DNA from: Anabaena catenula FACHB-362
GTDB taxonomy: Bacteria; Cyanobacteriota; Cyanobacteriia; Cyanobacteriales; Nostocaceae
Reading direction: 5' to 3'
NCBI RefSeq assembly: GCF_014698735.1
Contig: NZ_JACJTQ010000024.1
Coordinates: 1 to 64,000, forward strand
Length of the DNA: 64,000 bases
The translations under genes and the position numbers were made by a program. Below the pieces are notes generated by a model. The model made no database searches. It was given only the letters and a program-made list of their open reading frames with translations, and was not told the origin of the DNA. Below, piece after piece: positions 1 through 8,559 of the stretch. The first letter of the stretch is position 1. Each line of letters opens with the position of its first letter.

Positions 1-107
1 GGCATCTCTAACGCTTATTTTAGCGTACCAGCCAGCTACCTTTGCATTGGGGCATCTCACTTTTAAAAGCAGTGGCAGTAACACTTTAGCTATTTCCGGA
101 GATGTCT
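1..107. mobile_element. putative terminal part of an insertion element at the left edge
   Basis: The helicase frame on the minus strand stops abruptly at 106-108, just inside a conserved zinc-cysteine region, and the sequence beyond it to the window edge does not continue the protein. On the helicase coding strand the last bases before the break read TTGAT, the target pentamer of some IS200/IS605 elements. The 107 bp contain an ACGCT/AGCGT hairpin (about 11-26) and three copies of a G(G/A)CATCTC word (1-8, 51-58 and inverted at 98-105). No transposase is visible because the window ends. This is an inference; it could equally be another element type or a deletion junction. Confidence 0.35.
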
Positions 108-1872
108 AATCAAGAACACGAGAACCACAACCACAAGTTAGACGATGTTTAGCATGAATAGCACCAATTGTTGGGGAATCATTTTGTCTTTTAGTGTGAT
201 CAACTTTTGTACAATTAGGATTACAACAAGCCCATAAACTTTGTAAATTATGAAAGAATAAATGTCCGCGCACAGGTTGGGGTGATCTACCATTGTCTAA
301 TTTAGACATTCCCAAAGCTAACAACAAACCCCGCATTGATTTATCACCACGTTGCGAATTTGGGAAAATTTGCTTTTGTAAATCTTCCACTTTTGTAGCG
401 CGAACACTACCATTTACATTCTGACAAGCATCACGCAAAGCTTCACCAGCATCAATATTTTCTAAAGATTCTCCTAATTGTCTTTCTAAACTTAATGATG
501 AAGAACTTACATAACCTAAATCATTGGTTAAAGTTGATATAGCATTTGCTACATTCTGATCATTTATATCAGGTTGTCCCATTGATTCCAAGGGATTTGA
601 TTGTACAGAATGAGCAAAATTAGCAAAAGCATCTTGATGATTTATCAAAGATTTTCTAGCATTTACCTTTGGTGGTTGTTGCGGTTGAGAGATAAAAGCA
701 AATTGTTTTTCGTCGCGTCCAAAAAATTCTTGTAAAAACTTTTTACCTTCTGCATTTTCCTCTAAACTTGCAGTAGTTGTAATAATTCGCAATTTTGGTG
801 AATCAGGTGTTAAACCCAACCGCGAAAATAGCAATCTTAAAATATAAGCAACTTCTGTTCCTGGTGTACCTCGATAAGCGTGTAATTCGTCAATAATTAA
901 GAAAAATTGTCTTTCTGGATGATTAGGTTCTGCTAACCAATCTTTTGTCTTTTCAAAAATGTCTTGTTCAATGCTTCTCATTAACATAATATTCAGCATT
1001 GAATAGTTAGTAATTAAAAGATCTGGTGGAGTATCTTGCATATCCCAACGTGACCACATTTCTCCACCATCAACACGGGGAAAATAATAAGGTAAATCAG
1101 GATTCACAGATAAATTAGCTTTACTAATCTTGTTTTGCTGTTGTTCCCACTCTGCTAATTCTTGTCTGAGTTTTTGTAATTTTTGAGGAGTTTCATCACC
1201 TGGAATTGGTGTTTCTCCAGTATAACGACCAAAGGTAATCCGATTTTTACCTCTTTTTTGATCTAACCAATTATGTATTTCTGGTGCTTCTAAGGTTTTT
1301 CTCAATCGTCTTAATTGATCTTCTACTAATGCGTTAAGAGGATAAAGTATTAAACCCCGTAATGCTGGTTTACGAGTTATATGTTCCTTCCATTGAGATA
1401 CTCGGTTATTGTTATTATGCCACCAATGATGATTATTTGGTTTAGGCTTACTAGGTGACCAAGTGCTAGATTCCCATGCTAAATGAGCAAGTAAAGGTAA
1501 TAGAAAACACTCTGTTTTACCTGAACCTGTACCAGTTGTCACAACTAAATCTTTCTGGTTAATTAAAACTTCCTGTAAACTTTGCCATTGATGATCATAA
1601 AGTTCAATCCCATTATCAAATAGCATTTTTCCTAATTGTGCTAAATCATGATATTTACTAGGTAATTGTTTAGCAGCAGCTTGTAAATCTAATCCTGAAG
1701 AGGGATAAATGGGGACAGGTTCAATTAAAGGTGGTTGACTTAAAATCTCTGGTTTTTGTAATATCTCTTCTCTTTCCGCAGCTAAAGAACGATAACGCAA
1801 GGGAAAGGCACTTTTGATATACAAATTGTAAATATGGCTAAGTCTTTGATATGCTCCGATTACGTCATGCAC
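106..1872 (-). CDS. DEAD-like DUF1998-family helicase, C-terminally truncated
   Basis: This is the N-terminal helicase part of a superfamily 2 enzyme. A Q-motif-like region near residue 93 (LYDHQWQS) precedes a Walker A TTGTGSGKTE (about 112-121). LITNYSMLN and a DELHAYRG Walker B follow; DEIH/DELH-YRG is typical of MrfA, DruE and DISARM-type DUF1998 helicases. Cysteines at the end (CCNPNC, then CGCGSRVL) belong to the zinc-binding part of that family, after which a TAG stops the frame. Family members normally continue for hundreds of residues with the rest of the zinc and DUF1998 regions, so the gene is probably broken. The start is GTG at 1872, preceded by a strong AGGAGG, and overlaps the upstream gene by 8 nt. 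It is the last gene of a three-gene operon. A defence or DNA-repair role is inferred from the family only. Confidence 0.75.
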   Translation of the reverse strand: MHDVIGAYQRLSHIYNLYIKSAFPLRYRSLAAEREEILQKPEILSQPPLIEPVPIYPSSGLDLQAAAKQLPSKYHDLAQLGKMLFDNGIELYDHQWQSLQEVLINQKDLVVTTGTGSGKTECFLLPLLAHLAWESSTWSPSKPKPNNHHWWHNNNNRVSQWKEHITRKPALRGLILYPLNALVEDQLRRLRKTLEAPEIHNWLDQKRGKNRITFGRYTGETPIPGDETPQKLQKLRQELAEWEQQQNKISKANLSVNPDLPYYFPRVDGGEMWSRWDMQDTPPDLLITNYSMLNIMLMRSIEQDIFEKTKDWLAEPNHPERQFFLIIDELHAYRGTPGTEVAYILRLLFSRLGLTPDSPKLRIITTTASLEENAEGKKFLQEFFGRDEKQFAFISQPQQPPKVNARKSLINHQDAFANFAHSVQSNPLESMGQPDINDQNVANAISTLTNDLGYVSSSSLSLERQLGESLENIDAGEALRDACQNVNGSVRATKVEDLQKQIFPNSQRGDKSMRGLLLALGMSKLDNGRSPQPVRGHLFFHNLQSLWACCNPNCTKVDHTKRQNDSPTIGAIHAKHRLTCGCGSRVLD

Positions 1873-3181
1873 AGCTTAATTCCTCCTGATAATTTGAATT
1901 AAAGTTTACATTAAGTTTTTCACTTAATAAATAGGCAATTTCCTCACAGATATTTTCATAAATTAGCCATGAATTTTGATAAGTGGGGAGTTTCCCAGAT
2001 GCTAAAACTAAAGCACGTTCATAAATTTCTGGCCAACGTTGATTAATTGGAATTGCTAAACTTTTATTAGCAGTGTTGTAATAATATTGACAAGCAATTC
2101 CTTGAGAGTGTAAAGCCAAAAATCTTAAACCATACCAATCTCCTTGATGCCAAGTTTTAGTTTCTTGGTTATAAAAAAGGGTGTAACGAGGGTTGAGATT
2201 TTCATCGCACATTTGAAACATCCCTGTTTCATGAGGAGTACCACAACTTTCAAAATCATTACCGTTAAATTGTTTCCATTGCTGCATACTTGGTACAAGT
2301 TCTAAACGAGTTAAATTGTGTTGCCAAGTTGTAATTTCTGGCAAGATTCCAGCTAATTTTCGTGATGCTTCACCTGCGTTAATAATCGGTAATTTGTTGG
2401 TAATGATATCAGGATTATTAACTACTAAACGCAGACAAGCGGGTGCTTCTCCTCTAGGTTGATAAATAATATCAGTAATAATACCTGATGATTCTAGCTG
2501 ATTAATTAAGTTGATATTACGTTGACCACATAAGATAAATTCTGGTTGTTCGGATTCTATTTTGACAATTGTTGTTGGTGCAGTTGACCATTTAGAACCG
2601 TTTGCAGAAGTTTCCAAATGTCCTAATAATCGCAATCTTCTTAAAATCCGTTTTGGTTCTTCTAGTTGGAGTGTCTGACAACTTTTTCTGAAGGTTTCCC
2701 ATGTTCCATTACCAAGAATTGATAACCAATATAATAAGCGATTACTTTTTTCAGAGGTTTTCACCCAATCAGTATAATTAATTGATTGTAATGATGTTAA
2801 TTCTAAGGGATTATCAACGGTAATTTTGACTTGTGGGTTGTAAGGAATATTTGTGGTGTAATTATAAACATCATGAGCTACACCCACCATTGATTTTATT
2901 TGTTCATAAGTAAAGATATTTTTACCAGGAACTGGACGCTGAAAAAAAGATAATGGCAATTGTAGTAAATTGGTTTTTACTTCTGATGATATTTCTCCCA
3001 ATTGTTCACTTTCAATTGCTAGAAAAAAATAAAAGTTTTTACCCGGATTTTTCTCTACTCTCAAAAGTGGTATTGATTTACTGAGATTATGTCTTTGTAC
3101 TTGCTCAGAAATCTGTTTAATCATTTCTTGTGGGTTTCCGCGATAACTAAATCCTGTATACCATCTTTGTACTTTTGGCAT
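1865..3181 (-). CDS. unrecognised protein of the helicase operon (possible winged helix)
   Basis: I do not recognise this 438-residue protein. A segment around residues 145-215 (YWLSILGNGTWETFRK, then RRLRLLGHLE and a turn rich in G, S and W) looks like a winged helix-turn-helix. It is followed by a mixed alpha/beta part with FILCGQRN and a C-terminal half without clear motifs. There is no signal peptide or membrane segment. It starts 15 nt after the stop of the 566-residue gene and its TGA overlaps the GTG of the helicase, so the three are translated together. By position it is likely an adaptor or DNA-binding partner of the helicase; that role is inferred and no enzymatic motif is visible. 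Confidence 0.7.
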   Translation of the reverse strand: MPKVQRWYTGFSYRGNPQEMIKQISEQVQRHNLSKSIPLLRVEKNPGKNFYFFLAIESEQLGEISSEVKTNLLQLPLSFFQRPVPGKNIFTYEQIKSMVGVAHDVYNYTTNIPYNPQVKITVDNPLELTSLQSINYTDWVKTSEKSNRLLYWLSILGNGTWETFRKSCQTLQLEEPKRILRRLRLLGHLETSANGSKWSTAPTTIVKIESEQPEFILCGQRNINLINQLESSGIITDIIYQPRGEAPACLRLVVNNPDIITNKLPIINAGEASRKLAGILPEITTWQHNLTRLELVPSMQQWKQFNGNDFESCGTPHETGMFQMCDENLNPRYTLFYNQETKTWHQGDWYGLRFLALHSQGIACQYYYNTANKSLAIPINQRWPEIYERALVLASGKLPTYQNSWLIYENICEEIAYLLSEKLNVNFNSNYQEELSCA

Positions 3182-3196
3182 AATGCACCCTACCTT

Positions 3197-4897
3197 TTAA
3201 AGTTTTGATATATTTTCTTGAATAAGACTTCCACAAATGTTGTAATTAGAATTCAAATTTATTATCTGATATTCATAATGGTTTTCTAAATCAACATTTT
3301 GCCAAGCTACAATTTTTACTAATCTTTGAGTTGATTCACCAGCAACACTGGCTATAATCAGATAATCACCAGGATGAGAGAAATCAATCTTTAGAGAAAT
3401 ATTTGTTGTCTGAGTTTTTTCTAACACTTTGGAATTATCAGATAAGCGAATTACTTGTAAATCTACAGTTGGATAAAAACCAAAAACAGTAATTTCTGGA
3501 CTATTATCTATTACCCAAGCACCCATTTTTGGTACTCGCAAACCACCCGATAAACTAATTGATAAACTGACACTTGGTTGCAAAGCATCTTTTAAACCTT
3601 GATTTTCTATAAAGACTCCATCCCAAGCTGGAGAAATCACCATACATTGTTGAATTTCTACCCAATCAGAATTAGTAGATAACGGTTCTGGTTCACCATT
3701 CCACTGTAATAAATTCTCATCTTTTAAACGTTGAATATCTGGCAATATTGCTTTTTTGGATAAGATGATAAACTCACTTCCTAATGATGGATTTTCCCAA
3801 GATGCGTAAACTCCCGATTCAGAATTTTCTGGATCAGATATTAATATCCAAAAATCACGATTTGGCAAAATTAAATAATCTAAATTATCAGGTTCAATAA
3901 TTTGATATCTATTACCTTGTTCTAAGTCTTTTTCATTTACTTGAGAATCTAATGGAAAATACCATCCAGGACGCTCTTCCATTAGTTTCTGGTGATTATC
4001 ACCTAATTTAACTGTAACTGAATCTAACTTTCTACCTCGTTGTTGTTTAGGATAAAGATAATAATCAACTTCTTCTAAAAATGGATCTTCTGTACGATAT
4101 AAACCGCAAAAAATATGACTGCTAAAACTGCGATAATTGAATTTATCAGCAGATGGACATCCTTGAGATTGCCATTGTTCATAAATTTGATGTATGGCTT
4201 CTGTTACAACTTCATAGCGTTGCCTATTTTCGGTGAGTAATTTTTGTAAATGTTTGCTTAAATTGTTAATTTCTTTACGTATATAAACCGATAATGTTTG
4301 AGTATCCCATTGTCCTTTCCATTTTTTATCTTGAAATAATTGCCGTAATTTATCTTTATCAGTACGACGCAATAAACATTGAGAAATAGGATAATTAATA
4401 TATTTAGTTGGTCCACCTTTTCCCTGCTGGGCTGAGGGTAAAAATCCCTGTTCCATTAACCAGAGATTCCATTCTTGCCATAAAGGTTCTTCTGCTTCTG
4501 AACCAACTTTCATTCCTGCTGGACGATGAAAACCAGGTAAGGTTAAAATTTCTCGTAAGCGTTGAAAATAATCTTTTTCTGAGATTTTTTCTTCTTCTCC
4601 CATGAGAGAAGCTGCAAGTACACTAGCACATAAAAAAGCTACTCCTTGAGGAAATCCTTGGGTATCTCTCCCTTTTAAGCGTTTTAAATCAACCTGTTCA
4701 TCAACAATTACTTTTCTTCTAACTGCGCTGTTGAAGTCATCAATCAAGTTAGTATCTCTAAGTGATGAGTTTATGAAGTTGTAACCAATATGTTCAATGA
4801 TGTACTCATCAACATTGAGGTAAACTTTTGTATTTCGTGGGACACCACTGATAAAGTAGTCAATTAATGCCTGATTCCAATCTGTATAAGTTGCCAT
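3197..4897 (-). CDS. unrecognised first protein of the helicase operon
   Basis: This is a 566-residue protein of unknown family. The N-terminal ~260 residues are mainly helical and charged (YFISGVPRNTKVYLNVDE near the start; a segment around residues 120-160 with GFHRPAG and LWQEWNLWLMEQGFLP). The C-terminal ~300 residues are rich in beta strands and end in an immunoglobulin-like stretch (VSLSISLSGGL, PEITVFGF, SHPGDYLIIA). I see no catalytic signature, signal peptide or transmembrane segment. The ATG at 4897 opens the operon; 441 bp of apparently non-coding DNA lie upstream. Architecture and linkage to a DUF1998-type helicase suggest a structural or target-recognition subunit of a multi-gene DNA-processing or defence system, which is inference. 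Confidence 0.7.
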   Translation of the reverse strand: MATYTDWNQALIDYFISGVPRNTKVYLNVDEYIIEHIGYNFINSSLRDTNLIDDFNSAVRRKVIVDEQVDLKRLKGRDTQGFPQGVAFLCASVLAASLMGEEEKISEKDYFQRLREILTLPGFHRPAGMKVGSEAEEPLWQEWNLWLMEQGFLPSAQQGKGGPTKYINYPISQCLLRRTDKDKLRQLFQDKKWKGQWDTQTLSVYIRKEINNLSKHLQKLLTENRQRYEVVTEAIHQIYEQWQSQGCPSADKFNYRSFSSHIFCGLYRTEDPFLEEVDYYLYPKQQRGRKLDSVTVKLGDNHQKLMEERPGWYFPLDSQVNEKDLEQGNRYQIIEPDNLDYLILPNRDFWILISDPENSESGVYASWENPSLGSEFIILSKKAILPDIQRLKDENLLQWNGEPEPLSTNSDWVEIQQCMVISPAWDGVFIENQGLKDALQPSVSLSISLSGGLRVPKMGAWVIDNSPEITVFGFYPTVDLQVIRLSDNSKVLEKTQTTNISLKIDFSHPGDYLIIASVAGESTQRLVKIVAWQNVDLENHYEYQIINLNSNYNICGSLIQENISKL

Positions 4898-5338
4898 TAC
4901 GAGTAAATTGCTGTGCCTGTCAAATCGCTACACTGGGTAATCAGGTTTTCAATTTAGTGCTAAAAACTCTAAGCTTGCACCTGCTTCTTTTAAGCTGAAA
5001 AAGACTAGCTATGTGGTTTCTTGCTTAAGTATTATTGTTTGATTTAATATCTATTAAACCTGATATAAAAGAAAAAATACATACGTAATTCTACCGAAAA
5101 TAAACTTTTGTTTGTCTGGACATATAGCTATAGCAACGGACAAGGCGCTTAGGACATTAACCAATGCTAAAACTTAGACAATAAACGGCTTCTAGCACTG
5201 TCACCTGCTATAGATGCTGGCTGGAGCTAGTTTTAAATTTAATTGTCATTAGTAGATAAGGTTTTAGCAGCAGTTAAAAAGCCACTTTTGATGAGGTGGA
5301 GTACTTTTAAAATAGTAAGTAATTAATCGAACATCTTC
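4898..5338. other. intergenic region upstream of the helicase operon
   Basis: These 441 bp lie between the start of the helicase operon and the stop of the FetB-like gene, both on the minus strand. I see no convincing open frame, RNA gene or repeat. It must hold the promoter of the helicase operon, but I cannot assign -35/-10 boxes with confidence. Confidence 0.5.
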
Positions 5339-6115
5339 TTACCTCACCAACTGCATAGCATCATTAAAAAACTGACGACACAATCCTTTGGTAACTAAAA
5401 GTGTTGTCAGCAAATTTGCGAAAACAACCATAAACATAATCACAATTTCATAAGATACAGCCTCTAAAGCGGTGACTCCAGCTAATAATTGTCCACTGGT
5501 GAAAGCTGGTATTGTTACCATGCCTATTAGCATCATTTGATTCAGGGTAGGAAGCAATGCGGCTCTAATTGCATCTTTGCGGTATTGACTTACAGCTTGC
5601 TGGGGAGTAGCACCTAAACTTAAATGTGTTTCTATTTCTGTGGGAAATTGGTTAATAGCACTTACAAGCCTTTCTCCAGCTACTGCTGCGGCATTCATAC
5701 CATTACCGAGCAAAATACCTGCTAAGGGAATGATATAACGTGGCTCGTACCATCTGTCTGGTTGGATAATCAAAAAGTTGGTGTAAAGCAATGTTAAGGC
5801 TGTACTGGCAAAAATTGCTCCCCAGACTAAAGGGAGTACGAGAGGAATTTTTTGGCTGATGCGATTTCGTGCGACAATCGCCGTAATTGTCAGCATGATT
5901 GTTAAAATCCCCAAAACAGCCCAAACGTTGTTTACAGCAAAGATGAAGTCTAAAACGTATCCTAAGACGATGAGTTGGAGGATGGTTCTACCGGTAGCTA
6001 AAGCTAAGTTTAACTCTAGTCCTAACTTTTCCCAGGCAGATAAACCAATAGCGATCGCTATTAATGCCACAGCTAAAGCTAAATCCACAATATCCAGTTT
6101 AATCAAATCCGGCAT
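5339..6115 (-). CDS. FetB/YbbM-family (UPF0014) ABC transporter permease
   Basis: This is an integral membrane protein of the UPF0014 family, whose E. coli member FetB is the permease of a putative iron exporter with the ATPase FetA. It has about seven hydrophobic segments. The family core LGNGMNAAAVAGERL lies near mid-protein, followed by a soluble stretch (LSLGATPQQAV) and TIPAFTSGQLLAGVTALEAVSYEIV. The frame is open to 6172, but I choose the ATG at 6115 (MPDLIKLDIVDL, 258 residues) because a GGAAG-type ribosome site precedes it and the extra N-terminal 19 residues look non-family. No FetA-like ATPase is adjacent, so its partner must be encoded elsewhere. Substrate is unproven. Confidence 0.85.
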   Translation of the reverse strand: MPDLIKLDIVDLALAVALIAIAIGLSAWEKLGLELNLALATGRTILQLIVLGYVLDFIFAVNNVWAVLGILTIMLTITAIVARNRISQKIPLVLPLVWGAIFASTALTLLYTNFLIIQPDRWYEPRYIIPLAGILLGNGMNAAAVAGERLVSAINQFPTEIETHLSLGATPQQAVSQYRKDAIRAALLPTLNQMMLIGMVTIPAFTSGQLLAGVTALEAVSYEIVIMFMVVFANLLTTLLVTKGLCRQFFNDAMQLVR

Positions 6116-6391
6116 GGTTTCTCTACTTCCGGGGATTGTTTGCTTAAAACAGCCTACACAAGAACTATTCAAAATTCTAAATCGTCTGCATTTATCATGG
6201 CAGTTAGCAGTGATTTTGAATATTGAACAAATTTGAGAGGTTCCATCATTTATCTTCCGGTAAATTCAGTAAAAACCCTGAACAAATGAGTATTTTGAGC
6301 GATGGCGCTTTTCAGGCTTTTGGGAAAAATTTAATTAGCTAACAGCGCCCGTAAAAGTGTATCTTTTGTATCTGCATTAAAATAAAAACTT

Positions 6392-7540
6392 ATGATCCAA
6401 AGCGTAAATTCCATCCCTGCCTTTGATATCAAGCAGCAATATGCCACCATTGAGGCAGAAGTGAGTACTGCTGTTTTAGAAGTTCTGACTTCTGGGCGTT
6501 ATATTGGTGGGCCGGTTGTTGAAGGTTTTGAGCGCCAGTTTGCTGCTTATCATGGGGTAAGTGAATGTGTAGCTTGTAATTCTGGTACTGACGCGCTTTA
6601 TCTGGCGCTACGGGTTCTAGAAATTGGTGCAGGTGATGAAGTTATTACCACACCTTTCACCTTTTTTGCAACGACGGAAGTCATCAGTGCAGTGGGTGCA
6701 AAACCGGTTTTTGTGGATATTGATGCAACTACGTTTAATTTAGATGTAGAGCAAGTTGCAGCTGCAATTACACCCAAAACCAAAGCTATTATGCCAGTTC
6801 ACTTGTTCGGACTACCTGTGGATATGACAGGATTAATGGCGATCGCACAGGCTCACAATTTAGCAGTAATTGAAGATTGCGCGCAAGCCACAGGTGCAAC
6901 TTGGGATGAGCAAAAAGTTGGCAGCATTGGACACATTGGCTGTTTTAGTTTCTACCCAACCAAGAATCTGGGTGGTTGTGGTGATGGTGGAGCAATTACA
7001 ACTAATGATAGTGCGATCGCAGCCAAGTTGAGAGTATTACGGGAACATGGCAGTAAAGAAAGATATATTCACGAAGAAATCGGTGTGAATAGCCGATTAG
7101 ACTCTATCCAAGCTGTAATTCTGCAAATCAAACTGCGCTATTTAGATACTTGGAACAAACAACGACAACAAATCGCAGCTTATTATTATCAATTCCTCAG
7201 TCAAATTCCCGGTATCGTCGCACCCCAAGAATTACTAGGAGGAGTAGGTGTCTGGAATCAATACACCATTCGTATTTCTGGTGAAGGCAGAAATGGTGCA
7301 AGTGCTAAATATCGGGACTGGGTACGGAGTCAATTACAAGATAAAGGAGTAAGCTCCATGCTTTACTATCCTCGTCCTTTACATTTACAGCCAGTTTATG
7401 AAAATTTAGGCTATCAACCCGGACAATTGCCCATATCTGAGCAAGCCTGTCATGAAGTCATATCTCTGCCTATGTTCCCAGAACTGAGACAAGAACAGCA
7501 AGATCAGGTGATTTATGCTTTGAAGGATTGTTTATCTTAA
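6392..7540 (+). CDS. DegT/DnrJ/EryC1/StrS family PLP aminotransferase
   Basis: This is a 382-residue fold-type I aminotransferase of the sugar aminotransferase class, which makes amino sugars for lipopolysaccharide, exopolysaccharide or glycan precursors. Visible signatures are AFDIKQQYATIE at the N-terminus, ACNSGTDALYLAL (PLP phosphate site), IMPVHLFGLPVDM, VIEDCAQATGA, and SFYPTKNLGGCGDGGA with the PLP-binding lysine. The C-terminus has MLYYPRPLHLQPVY and ISLPMFPEL. Length is normal. It stands alone, convergent with ycf23 and divergent from the FetB-like gene, so the sugar substrate cannot be read from context. Confidence 0.9.
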   Translation: MIQSVNSIPAFDIKQQYATIEAEVSTAVLEVLTSGRYIGGPVVEGFERQFAAYHGVSECVACNSGTDALYLALRVLEIGAGDEVITTPFTFFATTEVISAVGAKPVFVDIDATTFNLDVEQVAAAITPKTKAIMPVHLFGLPVDMTGLMAIAQAHNLAVIEDCAQATGATWDEQKVGSIGHIGCFSFYPTKNLGGCGDGGAITTNDSAIAAKLRVLREHGSKERYIHEEIGVNSRLDSIQAVILQIKLRYLDTWNKQRQQIAAYYYQFLSQIPGIVAPQELLGGVGVWNQYTIRISGEGRNGASAKYRDWVRSQLQDKGVSSMLYYPRPLHLQPVYENLGYQPGQLPISEQACHEVISLPMFPELRQEQQDQVIYALKDCLS

Positions 7541-7568
7541 GATGTGGGGCGGGGAATTTAGGAATTTA

Positions 7569-7587
7569 GGGCGGGGAAGCCCCGCCC
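7569..7587. terminator. GC-rich hairpin between convergent genes
   Basis: A perfect 8-bp stem, GGGCGGGG (7569-7576) and CCCCGCCC (7580-7587), with a 3-nt loop lies in the 55-bp gap between the aminotransferase stop and the ycf23 stop. There is no U-tract on either side. A partial GGGGCGGGG copy precedes it at about 7546. It may act as a bidirectional transcription barrier or be a copy of a dispersed GC-rich hairpin. Confidence 0.5.
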
Positions 7588-7595
7588 CTACCAAT

Positions 7596-8342
7596 CTATG
7601 CAAATGTACGCACGTTTGCGGTTGCTAGAGCTTCCACCAAGCCACGGACTGCGGCAATCATAGCAATATCGCTATTAAGTTGGTTGATAGCAGAACCGAC
7701 ACCAACACCTGCCGCACCAGCTGCGATCGCTAAAGGTGCAGTAACATTAGAAATGCCAGAAGCACATAATACAGGCACGGAAACCACACGGGAAATTTCA
7801 TAAGCCGCAGCCAAAGTAGGAGCAGCCTTTTCAATTAATCCCAAAGTACCACCGTGAGAGGGTTGACTGCTAGTACCGCCTTCGGTTTGGATGATATCAG
7901 CACCAGCTTTTACCAATTCTTCAGCTAGTTGTACCTGTTGGTCTAATTCCAGGATGTGAGGAACGGTAACAGATAGGGTAATTTCAGGTAACAAGGCGCG
8001 GGTTTGGCGAGTTAGGGCTAAAACTTCCTCAGCTTCAAATCTACGACCTTGAGCGTAAAAAGAATCGAAATTACCGATTTCAATCAAATCAGCACCAGCA
8101 GCTACCGCTTGAACAAATTTTTCAGGTTCTACAGCTGAAACACAAACTGGTAAACTTGTTAAACTTTTAGCTAATTTAACCAAAGCTGCATCAGCAGCAA
8201 TATCTACAAAAGTTGCACCACCCAACTCAGCCGCTTTCACAGTAGCAGCAACACTTTCAGCGTTGAAATTATTCAAACCGCTAATTACTTTCAGGACACT
8301 GCGGTTAGCAAAGGCACGTTGCAAATTAGAATGCATAGTCAT
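7596..8342 (-). CDS. ycf23: Ycf23 / DUF561 family protein
   Basis: This 248-residue protein matches Ycf23 (DUF561), conserved in cyanobacteria and red-lineage plastids. It has a TIM-barrel-like pattern: LKVISGLNNFN, GATFVDIAADAALV, VCVSAVEP, GADLIEIGNFDSFYAQGR, ADIIQTEGGTSSQPSHGG, VPVLCASGISNVTAPLA and GAAGVGVGSAIN. The barrel resembles phosphate-binding enzymes such as ThiG or HisA/F, but no biochemical function is established. It starts with ATG at 8342 and is a single gene convergent with the aminotransferase. Confidence 0.9.
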   Translation of the reverse strand: MTMHSNLQRAFANRSVLKVISGLNNFNAESVAATVKAAELGGATFVDIAADAALVKLAKSLTSLPVCVSAVEPEKFVQAVAAGADLIEIGNFDSFYAQGRRFEAEEVLALTRQTRALLPEITLSVTVPHILELDQQVQLAEELVKAGADIIQTEGGTSSQPSHGGTLGLIEKAAPTLAAAYEISRVVSVPVLCASGISNVTAPLAIAAGAAGVGVGSAINQLNSDIAMIAAVRGLVEALATANVRTFA

Positions 8343-8559
8343 AATTCTTGTTTTGAGCCTATTGAGGTAGGAATATTTTTACACTACATAGATACTAGAT
8401 GCTAGTACCGCAGAATGAAATTAAAAATTAAAAATTAAAAACTTAGCCTTCTGCACTAAATCAGCGTTACTATGATGCCCATCCTAGACAACTCAAAATT
8501 TTTCAGAAATGATTTAGGATTTCTGTAGAAATGGGAAAGACACATTTGATTAAACAACA

